This document shows positions 23,816 through 34,797 of a stretch of DNA of 64,000 bases, piece after piece; within the stretch, counting starts at the first letter, position 1; the number at the start of each line of letters is the position of its first letter. Position numbers and translations under genes: made by a program. The notes beneath the pieces were generated by a model. The model saw only the letters and a list, made by a program, of their open reading frames with translations, was not told the origin of the DNA and did not search any database. The stretch spans positions 19,840,001 through 19,904,000 of the forward strand of contig NC_068569.1 in NCBI RefSeq assembly GCF_025698545.1, written 5' to 3'. Source of the stretch: Gossypium raimondii (taxonomy: Eukaryota; Streptophyta; Magnoliopsida; Malvales; Malvaceae).

Positions 23816-24479
23816 GATTGTTACTTCTAATTAATTTATTGTCATTGTTTTCGCTTTCTAATTGTTTCTTGTTAAAAAAATCCGAATCGATTAAAATTAA
23901 ACGAGTTTCTTTTACAAGTTTAGAATTTTTAAATATATGAAATAATAAATTTAGTTTTAAGAATATAAATTGGTGGCCATTATTATAGGCACCCACACTT
24001 CAACAAACACCACAAGAAAACTTCTGCATTTGCATGCATATTTGAAAAGCACTAAGACTTATCTTCATTTGACACCAATGATTCGAGTAGATACCCACTT
24101 TCCTATGTATTAAATAAACTTTTTATTGGGGCATTTCCTTTAATATTATTAAAGTATTGTTTTAGCATATTTGGTCGCCCAATTTTGGGGTTCTAGATTA
24201 TCAGCATTTTCCCAGTGGATAAGAGAATCTGGAATTTGGAGCAAGGGTAAGTACGAAATTTGTACTCATTTTTGGTGTACGGATTACAATTTGTCATATT
24301 TTCTTTGTTTGGATGTGATAGCCGCTTTCACTAATCCTTTTTCCTATTCAATTTTCTTTTCTTTTAGAAAAAAAAAACTTTTTTTTGGATTAAACTCGAA
24401 ATTGAAATGTTAAATGATTCCGCCCCTATATTAAATAATTATACCAATTTTGAGTTTATTATAAATAAAATATTTATAT
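23816..24479. other. spacer without a recognised gene
   Basis: AT-rich. An 80-codon frame at 24171-24413 has no recognisable family, and I do not support it. Confidence 0.4.
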
Positions 24480-24810
24480 ATATAAGTAAACTAGTTTATT
24501 TTAGAGGTGTTTACTTGTTAAATTGTAATTATTTTAGTGTTATTTAAGTATAAAGATTTTTATTTGATGTATTTTCAATTTGTTGAGAAATATTTATTTT
24601 AATGTTTTTAGTGCATTTGATGTATATATATATTTTAAATTTATTCTTATATAAAAATAATATAATTTTTTTAATATGGGCCGACCAGTTCAAGTTTAGT
24701 ATTTTTTTTATCTGGATCGAGCTTGAAAAAAATTTTAAGCCTATTTTTTAAGTCGGATTAAACCCGAACCTAAAATCTTGCTTTGATCCAACTCAACTCC
24801 ATCCATGATA
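24480..24810. repeat. dispersed repeat (copy 1 of a pair with 52.1 kb)
   Basis: The right end reads GGGCCGACCAGTTCAAGTTT...AAGCCTATTTTTTAAGTCGG and AAACCCGAACCTAAAATC. I associate this with a common plant non-autonomous repeat rich in GGGCC/AACCCG phrases. An inverted, diverged relative lies at 52130-52500. Confidence 0.4.
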
Positions 24811-25832
24811 AGTTCTACATTCCAATTACTTCCAATCAAATTTAAAAGCTTTCAATGGTTTTAATTGGTGCTTTAATAAGAGATATATATCGCATTAAAG
24901 ATATTACTAAAAGATTTAGGATTCTTAAAACCATAAATCTATAACTAACAATAAAAGTTATCCAAGGAATGAGGTTTCTCAATTTCAATTGAGAGTTTTT
25001 AATAATTTAATGTCATATCAATATTTTTATCTTAAAAATTAAATTTAAATGAAAGTTCTAAATTTTAGAATAAAACTATTGATGTGATATTAAATTATTG
25101 GAAAAGAATAATATTCCTATTTCATATAATTTTTTGTTGGTGAAGTGTACATAGGACTCCTAAACATAAATTAAGATGTGAAGGGTAATTGGGGCACAAA
25201 ATGTAGAAATGTAAGAATATTTATTTTATGTTTTATATAATATATTATAATATTTTTATATCGTTTTCTTTTCTTCATTTTGTGTCATGTTATATTGTTA
25301 TCTACAAGAAATGGCCAAATCCAATTTACAATATTAAAATTATATATCTGATTTATCTGATTTATTAACTGTACATAAAATTATATATAGTATCAGTAAA
25401 AATTATTAACCTATAAAAAATAAATTTATATTTAATGGATATATCAATGAATAATATTTAAAAATTTAAAAATAAATTCAATAAACTTTACTTCTAATTG
25501 ATGATGTAGCGTCCTATGGTTCACTGCATCAAATTTGAACCAAAATAGGGAAATTATTTTGAAGTTTTATGAAATAAGGGAGCTGATGCATGCAAGATAA
25601 ATCATTTTCGAACTAAAAAGAAAAAGAAATAGGATAGGGGATTTGATTGATGTAATAATGGAGATGAGAGTAGCAAATTTGTCTTGATTCTCTGAATTTC
25701 TCTTTCCTTCAGGTTAGGCACTTTGAGAACATTTTCACATCTTCCTGGCCTTCACCTTTTACTTGCCTATAAGAAGCCCTTGTCTCATTTCAATGGCAAC
25801 ATATCTGAAAAGAAGAATCAATTATATTTACA
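24811..25832. other. upstream region of the UMAMIT gene
   Basis: AT-rich sequence without a supported gene. A small inverted repeat around 24975-25115 (GGTTTCTCAATTTCAATTGA... ATAATTTAATGTCATATCAA...TTGATGTGATATTAAATTAT) suggests another foldback fragment. The last 200 bp are less AT-rich and lead into the promoter. Confidence 0.4.
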
Positions 25833-25840
25833 TATATAAA
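25833..25840 (+). promoter_or_regulatory. candidate TATA box of the UMAMIT gene
   Basis: TATATAAA lies 74 bp upstream of the ATG at 25914, followed by a GAGAGAAAGAGAGAG-rich leader. The spacing suits a transcription start near 25865 and a short 5' UTR. Confidence 0.55.
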
Positions 25841-25913
25841 CAGAGAGAAAGAGAGAGCAAGAGGGAAAGGCAGAAGAGGCACATAGAATTAAGTATAGTT
25901 GTTTGAGGGGAAA

Positions 25914-28540
25914 ATGGCAGTGTCATTAGGGCTGAACAAGGCGAAGCCATACTTGTCAATGATATCCCTCCAGTTTGGATTTGCAGGGATGTATGTTATA
26001 ACCATGGTCTCTTTGCAGCATGGAATGAACCATTACGTTCTTGCTGTTTATCGTCATTTGGTTGCCACCATTGTTATTGCGCCCTTCGCTCTTGTGCTTG
26101 AAAGGTCTCAACTTTTTATCTTTCTACAGTCTTTTATTTTTCTTTTCCTTCCTATTACTCACTCTAACACACTATAAATTTGCTTACTTCAATTCTTGGT
26201 TCTTCTTTCCGTACAGGAAAATAAGACCCAAGCTGACTCTCCCCATTCTCCTCAGAATCCTGGTGCTTGGTTTCCTAGAGTAATGGCTCCCAACATATGA
26301 ATTGTTTTTCATGCATGCACATTCATACGTGCATACATATATGTGTGTTGATGCAGAATTGCACTTCATGCATTACACATGGGAATACGTTCCATGCAGA
26401 TGAAATTAAACCCTGTGTACATATATATAGCCACGACATATTTTGCTTATCAATTCATTACATAACATGTGTATCGAATAGTATCCGTATAAGTATTTAT
26501 ACAGGTATATATCTAATAAACAAATATATTCATTTTTCTTTTTAAAGTTCATCATCGATTATGAGTCCGTCACATAACATATAATTCATGCTAAATGAAC
26601 GAAGGAAAAAAAAAAAAGTCTAATTATTGGATAAATGATGATGAACAGGCCAGTGGTGGACCAAAATCTATACTATCTGGGGATGAAATACACGACAGCA
26701 ACGCTTGCATCTGCCACTGTCAATGTGATTCCTGCCATTACCTTCGTTATGGCATTGATTTTCAGGTATATATATTTATATATAGTTGAGTTAATTTTAA
26801 TTTACTGATTCATATTCCCATAAACGCTATAATAAGAAGCGTGCAAATTTTTTCAAAGGAAAGGTGATTTATTATTAACCAGTACCACAAGATAAGAAAA
26901 AAAAAATGAAATGAATAAGAGGCGTGCAATAAGAATGAGAGGAAGAAAACGAAAGTTGCATGCGCCAAGTATATATGCGGCAATAATATGTGGAGAGGTG
27001 GGTGTGGGGGGCCACCGTTTGGCATAAGCTCCCACCTTAGACCAAACCAGTAATTTCCAAGTTGAAAGTTGCCATCATCATTCATCCATCTATCTATCTG
27101 TATCTCCATTTTTTTTTTTAAATTATCTAATTTATATGTGGTTTATGGCTTTATGCAATCTTTTCTCATATGCATCTTATGGAATATTCATGATAAACTT
27201 TTTAGAATATTAAATGCTTCTTGCACTTCACTAATTCACTATTGCTACTCCAAGTTATTTACAATTTTTTATATTCTCTATTTCTTGAACAAATTTGTTA
27301 AGCTCAAGCTCACTTTCTACTAAGTCAATAAATTTAATCAAAGTAAGTTCTAACAATTGAATCTTTATCTTGAATCTAATTTAGAGCCTTGAATTCTGAA
27401 TCAAGCTCAAGTTTATTATAATTTGAGCTTAGCTAGACTAGATTAACCTTTTATGACATAATAATCTTGAGGAATGATGGGAATAACTCATCAAGTATGG
27501 ACTTTGTGAATTAGGTTGGAGAAAGTGAAGTTGAAGAAGGTGCACAGCATAGCCAAGATAATAGGAACAGTAATCATGGTCCCTGGAGCAATTATCATGA
27601 CAATGTACAAAGGTCCAGCAATCAATTTCATAAAGTTGCAAGGGGGAAGCAACCACGGTGCCACCAACGAAGCCGAGGCCAAGCATTGGGTTGCTGGGAC
27701 ACTAATGCTCCTAGCCAGATGCTGGGGCTGGTCAGGATTCTACATTTTGCAGGTCAGTTGTTAAAACATTTCACTTCTTCAATACCCTAGAATGTTGCTA
27801 ATTAACTTGGGTTTTTGATGATTTTTTGGGGGGTTTCAGTCATTTACATTGAAGATGTACCCAGCAGAGCTCTCCCTTACAGCTTTGATATGCTTCGTTG
27901 GGACCATAGGAGGTGCAGCAGTGTCATTTGTGATGGAAAGAGATATGCATGCCTGGAAAATTGGATGTGATTCAAGCTTGCTAGCTGCTGTATATTCTGT
28001 AAGTAGTACTAAAAGAAAGGCCAAAACAATGAATTTCAAAGATGAATATAACAGCCTTTTTGACATTATGAAATGATTGATGAATCAGGGAGTGGTTTGT
28101 TCTGGAATCGCATATTATGCGCAAGGAGTTGTGATTAGGGAACAAGGCCCAGTTTTTGTTACTGCCTTTAGTCCCCTTTGCATGATCATCACTGCAGCTC
28201 TGGGATCTTTTATATTAGCAGAGAAAGTTCACTTGGGAAGGTATTTTACTTCATCATTTTACACCTTAGAATTTCCTTTCCATTTAGCATTATTCACTCA
28301 TGTAAATTTCTTTTGTTTTTTCCCAGCATAATAGGAACTGTAATCATAATCTTTGGACTCTACACTGTGCTATGGGGCAAAAGTAAAGATCAGAAGAACT
28401 CAACAGCAACAGAGAACGGTAAAGTCCAAGAATTGCCAATCACTGACGGTTCTAAATCGACCAAGTTGGAGGATAGCATGGAATTACCTGCTAAGATATT
28501 GAAGATTCCAGCTGAGAGTCAATTAACTAGAGAAACATGA
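25914..28540 (+). CDS. WAT1-related protein, UMAMIT family transporter (At4g08300/At1g44800-like)
   Basis: Seven exons join in frame to 377 aa: 25914-26104, 26217-26279, 26649-26765, 27515-27752, 27840-27998, 28089-28240, 28327-28540. UMAMIT proteins are plant drug/metabolite-superfamily facilitators, usually moving amino acids across the plasma membrane or tonoplast, with ten membrane segments and two EamA domains. Diagnostic motifs are ISLQFGFAGMYVITMVSLQH near the N-terminus, YRHLVATIVIAPFAL, ERKIRPK across the exon 1/2 border, DQNLYYLGMKYT in exon 3, MYPAELSLTALICF in exon 5, GVVCSGIAYYAQGVVIREQG and VFVTAFSP in exon 6, and GLYTVLWGKSKD in exon 7, followed by a polar tail with VQELPIT as in the Arabidopsis pair. 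The start is chosen at ATG 25914 because the family begins just before the first membrane segment. The exact substrate cannot be read from the sequence. Confidence 0.93.
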
Positions 28541-29434
28541 AACAATGACTGTAGACTTGCAGCCAAGTTTTTTTGAAGCTATAATAGTGATTTATATATC
28601 TAAATCTAATCTCTTCCTCTAAATGGACTCTTGAGTGTTTTGTTAGAGAATAAACCAATTGTCGGGCTTTTAAAGCTTTTTAAGTTAATGGTTCTTCACT
28701 GTACTATGCTACAGTTTTTGTCTATAAATATAATTTTGCTTTTGCAAGGATATTGTGCTTACCTGTTACTGATAAAGCTATATTCATACGGTCCTCCTGC
28801 GGCGTATGAAAGCACCTTCGACACTCTGTTACCGGATAGTTAGAAGATTAGCAAGTTCATTATATCTTCTACTTTACATTATTATATTTCAAAATAACGT
28901 TTTATTTTTTAAAAAGTATTTTTTTAATAGTAATTAGGCCAAATTTTTCAAAAATATTTTTCCACTCCACCTAAGTTTATAAAATTATTTTTTAAAAAAA
29001 CAAAAATTCACAAACTTCAAAATCTACTTATTTAGAATTATGTATTTATATAAATAGAAAAAATTAGATGTTCCACCAAAAAAATTTACGTCCCAACAAA
29101 ACAAACCCCTATTGAATTATGTGCCTAACAAATAACAGCTTGCATTCTCATACTAACATCGGTTCATTACATAAAGAAGGATATAAGGAAACAGGTTCAA
29201 AACTTTAAGTACAAATCATACAACATGTAGAGAATATAACAGCACATGGTATATACAATATATAGAGCATATGTAAGCCTGTGGGCTTTTTGTGTTGTAT
29301 ACACAGCTAAATTTCAAGAAACAACTTAGCCCAGCTGTGATATCTTTTTTAAGGCTCAATCAAAAGGAATGCTGATGTAAGAAAAGTTGTAAGATTTGAG
29401 ATAATATCACAATATCTCATACTTTGAAAGATAT
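28541..29434. other. 3' flank of the UMAMIT gene
   Basis: Holds the 3' UTR; AATAAA at 28650 could be the polyadenylation signal. The 70-codon frame at 28631-28843 lies within transcript-like sequence and is not supported as a gene. Confidence 0.4.
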
Positions 29435-29775
29435 TTTTATTATAGGGATCTGATTAATTTAATCCTTTTATTATTAAATAAATTAATTTAATTTTATATT
29501 ATTACAAGGAATCAAATAACATTAAATTAGAATAGAATTAATATTTATGGTTTAAAAATATTTTTATTGTTTTAAAGAGTTGATATTTTGTTAAGTTTTT
29601 ATGATTTTATAGAAAATCTATTATTTGAAATTGAATTGCAATTAAAATAATAATTTTCAAAATACTTTTAGGCTATAATTTAAATTTATTTGATTCTTTT
29701 AATAATATAAAGACTAAATTGATACATTTAATAATAAAAAAGCTAATTTAGTCTAGTCCCTATAATACAAGGACC
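29435..29775. mobile_element. foldback MITE-like element, family 4
   Basis: The left end TATTATAGGGATCTGATTAA and the reverse complement of the right end (TATTATAGGGACTAGACTAA) match, continuing into TTTAATCCTTTTATTATTAAA against AGCTTTTTTATTATTAAATG. The element is about 340 bp and non-coding. It sits between the UMAMIT and HIRIP3 genes. Confidence 0.7.
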
Positions 29776-30534
29776 TCCCAGGTATTTTAACCTATCTCTT
29801 TCCCAAGGAAAATTAAGTTGGCACCTCGAATTCCTTACCCAACATCTCAACCAACCCGATTGGGATCGAATAAATCAGACCCAAAGTCCAACCCCTAAAT
29901 AAGTTGCTTGAAACTCTTTATTTGAAGAGTAAATAACTGGTTTCACATGAGCCATACCGAGAAAAATGTGCATGCTAATTATTAATCATTTTCATAAAAA
30001 ATTATGCAAATCAAAAAAATATATACAAAGGCGACATAATACACAAACTGCTAGGTCCAGCTAACATCCTATGTTAGTTGAGGTCTTCATCCTCCAAGTC
30101 AAGAAATCAGGGCAAGTGACTAGGTTGTCTCCTTTAGCTAGCTTTTGCATCCCTGCATAGTTTGGAAGTGACAAAGAAGCATAATAATTAATAACAACAA
30201 GCAACAATATGAAAGCCTTGAATTCCAACTCGAAAGGGCTATGATTTAACTTTGTAAGGTTTATCATGAAGCCCTTAAATTCGGTTATTGTCAATATTTA
30301 GGGCTTGCAAGGTAGGTTCTTCCGGAAAAATAACCTAAGTCACTGCATTAATCAACAATATAGGACATCCTAATAAAAAATATTGAAGCAATGTTTTTCT
30401 ATCAAGGACTAAACAACACACCAAGTACACTACAAAATATCAGTAGAAAACTAAACTCAGATACATAATATAGCATCATAATCTAACAGCCCATGAGCAA
30501 GCCACTGCCTTGCAAGTTTAAACTCGTCCAAGAT
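29776..30534. other. spacer / 3' flank of the HIRIP3-like gene
   Basis: Contains the 3' UTR of the minus-strand gene next to it. A 77-codon minus frame (30061-30294) has no recognisable family and is left unannotated. Confidence 0.4.
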
Positions 30535-33500
30535 TCAATCGCTGTCACCATCTTCTTCTGCAAACATATGCACAGATCATATAAGACAACTGTCACTAGC
30601 TTAGAACAGGCAACCTATTATCCAACTAAAAGTTATTAAAGAAAATATTATTGCAGCATAATCCGGTTTCACTGTGAGCTACTTGGACATGATTCAGGAC
30701 TCAGGAGTCTGAAATGCTACTACATTGCAAATATTTCCACTTTGCATTCAACGGCTTTTCTGTGGTCAACTATACGACATTAACACCTTGATTCACTTAA
30801 AAGTTGATTCTTCATATTATGTGTTTTTGTATGATATTGAATTTGCCCCCATTTCTGAAAAGTGTCACAAACACTTCCCATGCCCAATTGTGAAATCATA
30901 GATTCACAAAGTACTACATAAACTCTCCAAGGCATAGATCTCTCCTCATATGCACCAAAAGTAAATGCACTTTAACAAAGGGGGAAAAGAATTTATTAGT
31001 AGGCTAAGAGTGATAAATTTGTTTATCATTAGAACGCTTATGACCTACTGACTCACTCCTGTCTATGGGGACAAAGAATCTTTAAGATCACAGAGTTTAT
31101 TCCCCGGTCACATGATAAATATTCTCAAAACTCAAGGTCCCCAGATTTAATGGTGCATAAAGTTCGTTAATAAAACTTCATAACCACAAATCTTTATACT
31201 CACCTTCTTCTGATTCTTCACTTTGGCTGTTGCCATCATCACCAGCTTCTGCATCATCATTATCTTCATCATCATCACCATCATCCTCATCACTTTCTTC
31301 ACTTTCATCATCATCACTCATATCTGGTATTTTAGGCTTTGGTGGAGGAACAAAACTGGTTGTAGACCTTCTACGTGAACTTGACACAATATTACTCATG
31401 TCAATCCCTTCTAACTCTCTCGCTCTTTCTTTTCTCTTCCTCACGTCCTTGATTTCTGAGAATTAAAATACTACTATAGATTAATAGAATTAAAGAAAAG
31501 ATAAAGCAGAAGAATAAAATGGTGGTGGTAAATGGTGACAAAACCACAAGTTGTGGATCAGAATGCATTCAGCTTGGAGTATGCTGGGCACGGAAGTCTC
31601 TGCAATCCTATGTGAATTTTACAGAGTTGCTACCTAATGCTCAAACAGCAATTATCACCAAGCCTTCTGAGTTCAGACACAGAAACTCTCAACGCACAAG
31701 AACAAAGAGCAAAACTAAGTTACCCATTGAAGATATTATTAATAGAAATGGACATGTTTTAACTTGGTTTACACTTTACACAGGTATCACTGTACCAGTT
31801 CTTAATGAATAGTTTCATTATCATCCTCGTTCATGGATGGTCAAGGCATCCGTTATATGACAAAATTAGTTAATAAAACTCTCCCTTCCCAAAATGTTAT
31901 CCAAGCATTAAAAAGCTTCTAATGATAAAATAAAACATAATCCCACTTTTCTCAGTAACAAATATCTTTCCCGAAACAAGGTCAACTCCAGAAATAAATA
32001 ATAGAAGAGTTGTACAGGGGCTAGAATCCTGACCTTTTTCTGAAGGCTTTGCAGATAATCCTTCTTTGGAAAGAACCTCCTCTAGTTCCTTAATTAATTG
32101 GGCTTCACGTTTATTCTCAGGGACCTGTTTGACCCTCTTGTAGATCGAGGGAGGAACACTGTAAATAAAATAAGTAATAAGAATACACTGACTTGCAACC
32201 TTCATGGAGTTCAAAGATTCATAAAAGAATTGGTCAAAGAGAAACCTCATCCCACATGACTTGATAACCGACTTTAGATGTTCCACACGTTTCCCATATA
32301 CTGGAGCAGAAGTTTCTTTTCTCTGCATATCATTGCTATTATTAAAAGGTGCTTAATTTAAATCAAATCAAAAGATGCACGACTTAAAAGAATATAGATT
32401 AGAACAGAGAATGAGCATTAAGAAGTAAGACCTTCACCGCCTTTGCAGAAGAAGATTGAGAGCGACCATCATCAGAGACACTCCCACTGTCTTCTTCATT
32501 GCTATTATCATCTGAATTTCTTTCTGCATGCTTGCTTCTCTTCTTGCTAGGCATCTCTGCCTCCTTCTTAGGTATTTTCCGTTTTTTAAGCCCTTCAGAG
32601 TTCTTAATCTTCCCTTTAGGAGTGATCTTCTTTTTGGGCTTCACTTCTTCTTCTTCTTCCTCTTCTTCTCCTTCATCATCATCTTCTTCTTCTTCTTCAT
32701 CTCCCTCTTCATCATTCTCGCTTCCTGATGAAGCAGAAATTACTTTCTTGCTAACCTTTTCAGAAGTTTTGCTCTGAGAATTTTTCTTGAGGTTTTTTTT
32801 CTTAACCTCACTTGCAGGTGCAGAAACTTCAGCAGACTTCAATAGCTGATCATTAACAGAAAAATTACAAGAAAGCTACAATACACATTACAGTTTATGA
32901 AGCTAAATTGACTTCTCGCAAACAAACTATGCCCACCTCGTCTAATTGTTCAGCGATAAACTTCTTGTATGGATCAAGTGTATATTTATCAAGTTTAAGA
33001 TCTTCCTCCAAAAGACGACGGAGTCCAGCCATTGTGACTTTTCTGAAACATAAAAGTTCCAATAATTCAATATTACACCTCAGTATATCATAGGCACTGG
33101 AAAAGATAGCATACAAAACAATATGATGCAACAAAATGAACAAGCATTGCAATCACATTGACTAGTAGCAATTATCAAACAATTCGGTAATACTTACTCC
33201 GAATTAGCTTTCACATATGAAGCTCTATTTCTGATAGCTTTCTTTATCTTACTCTCAGAAACTTCTTTATTTTCTTTATTATCATTTTTCACAGTTTTAT
33301 TTTCAGACAGAAGGCCCAAAACTGGAGATTCTTCTAATTTCTCATCTTCAGAGCAAGGTTCCTTTATTTCTTTCTTAGGTTGTCTTCCTTTGGGAGATTC
33401 TGTTCCTTCAGTGGTTGTACTTACATTTTTCTCCACCGTTCCACTAGAGCCTTCATTGTCATTGCCATCATCTAACCACTGTAAATAAAGAATGGATAAA

Positions 33501-34395
33501 CATGCTGATCAAGTAAAAGCAAAATCATGCATTTTGTACCCAATTGCACACTTAATGTTTGCATCCAGTTGCAAATAGTTAAAATATAACTTAAGAATGC
33601 TTTAATACCATTTTAGCAAATCACGAAGATGCATTATAAATTAACATTATTCCAAGCAAAAAGAGGTAAAATCATGCATTTCCCAATATCAAACAAATTT
33701 TAGTTTTAATTTTTCAAAAATAGTATTGGCTTCTGTATCTAAAAGAGACCTTTTGCTTTTAGAAGAGAAAAAGCAAGTAGCAAAAGTAAGACTCAAAATT
33801 TACACGAAGCCTAAATAAGAAAAAAAGAATCTTATCAAGCCAGTAAAAGATAGAAAAGAGGGAAGTCCAAAGCCAATATTGAAAAAGAAGTACCTTTAAC
33901 AGGCATTGCTTGACAAATCTCTTGTGAACATCCAGTGCAAACGTTTCTAGCCCCAAGTCTTTCTCTAACAATCTCCGAACTCCCTCGAAAGTCAATGAGC
34001 TTAAAATAAAAGAACCAAAAAAAGAACCAAATTAAACAAAATTATGAAGTAAATAAGCCACAGATTCCAATGTTATACACAATATTCACATTCTCTCAAA
34101 TAATTCGAATAAAACCCTTCAAATATCCGTCCGAAATACCTAGGAACCCCTAGAATTCGACTATGTAAAGCAATTCATTTCACAAAACTTATGGATTCGA
34201 AACTGAAAACCTACTTAAGGAGAGTGAAAGAAATAAACAGCGAGAGAGGGAGAGAGAGTACTCGGATTGTTCCTTGAAGTGGCCAACGCGAGAGCGCATG
34301 GCGGTGGTAATTCGTGACTCGATATCGTCCATCTCCGCCGCCGCTCCCTTGGCTTCTTTTTCGGCGGCGGGGTTACCGTGCGCCTCCTCTGCCAT
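30535..34395 (-). CDS. HIRIP3-like H2A-H2B histone chaperone (CHZ domain, two DEK_C-like modules; At4g08310-like)
   Basis: Nine exons join to 505 aa: 34262-34395, 33894-33999, 33198-33478, 32937-33042, 32432-32845, 32246-32322, 32034-32158, 31204-31455, 30535-30557. Family proteins are nuclear histone chaperones that bind H2A-H2B or H2A.Z through a CHZ motif. The protein has two related helical modules (residues ~27-80 with [11 protein letters not shown]...[12 protein letters not shown], and ~160-209 with [11 protein letters not shown]...[12 protein letters not shown]). These are followed by a strongly acidic stretch (~253-277), basic K-rich segments ([16 protein letters not shown]), the CHZ-like region ~377-440 ([25 protein letters not shown]), [19 protein letters not shown], and a second acidic tail. 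The length fits the Arabidopsis homologue (about 500 aa). It is divergent from the next gene with a shared 402-bp spacer. Acidic GAA/GAT repeats create long antisense frames that are shadows. Confidence 0.9.
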
Positions 34396-34797
34396 TTGTC
34401 GGGACTCAGGAGAAGGTTTCACTGTTACTGGTTTAGAGAGAGAAACAAAGTGTGCTAAAACCTTAAGCAACGGGGAAGCGAGGAAAAAAAGGGGTATAAG
34501 GAAAAGATACAGTGTAAGCGGGTGTACTATAATAAAATCACTGTGGTGGGTTCTGAGAATTACAAAGTAGAGGAAAATGTCCAAAATAATTATGTTTTGC
34601 ACAAATATTGAAATTATTTAGTAAAAATAGGAAATTTTGGTCTTTTAGACACGCAATACGTTAAACGACAAAATCATAAAAATCTTATGTCATCGTCAAC
34701 ATTTTTCATTTGTCCCAAATCCAAACATCAAAATTCTTGGAACAAAAAAGATCCCAAAATCGAAGTTCAGTTTTATAGGGTTTCTCTTTAAAAAACA
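34396..34797. promoter_or_regulatory. shared divergent promoter region
   Basis: Only 402 bp separate the start codons of the minus-strand HIRIP3-like gene and the plus-strand At1g44770-like gene, so both promoters and both 5' UTRs must lie here. A telo-box-like TAGGGTTT is at 34776-34783, a motif typical of plant housekeeping genes. No TATA box is obvious on either side. Confidence 0.6.

Noticed and set aside
26810-27109. Open frames of 60-99 codons on the minus strand
   Set aside because: They are within intron 3 of the UMAMIT gene and antisense to it, with no family signal.
30061-30294. 77-codon minus frame
   Set aside because: No family resemblance and no supporting exon structure; it lies in the 3' flank of the HIRIP3-like gene.
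31230-31466. Plus-strand Ser-rich open frame
   Set aside because: It is antisense to the acidic GAA/GAT-rich exon 8 of the HIRIP3-like gene; the Ser run is a shadow of the Asp/Glu codons.
32499-32777. Plus-strand frames with long Ser or Phe runs
   Set aside because: They are shadows of the acidic and Lys-rich exon 5 of the same minus-strand gene.
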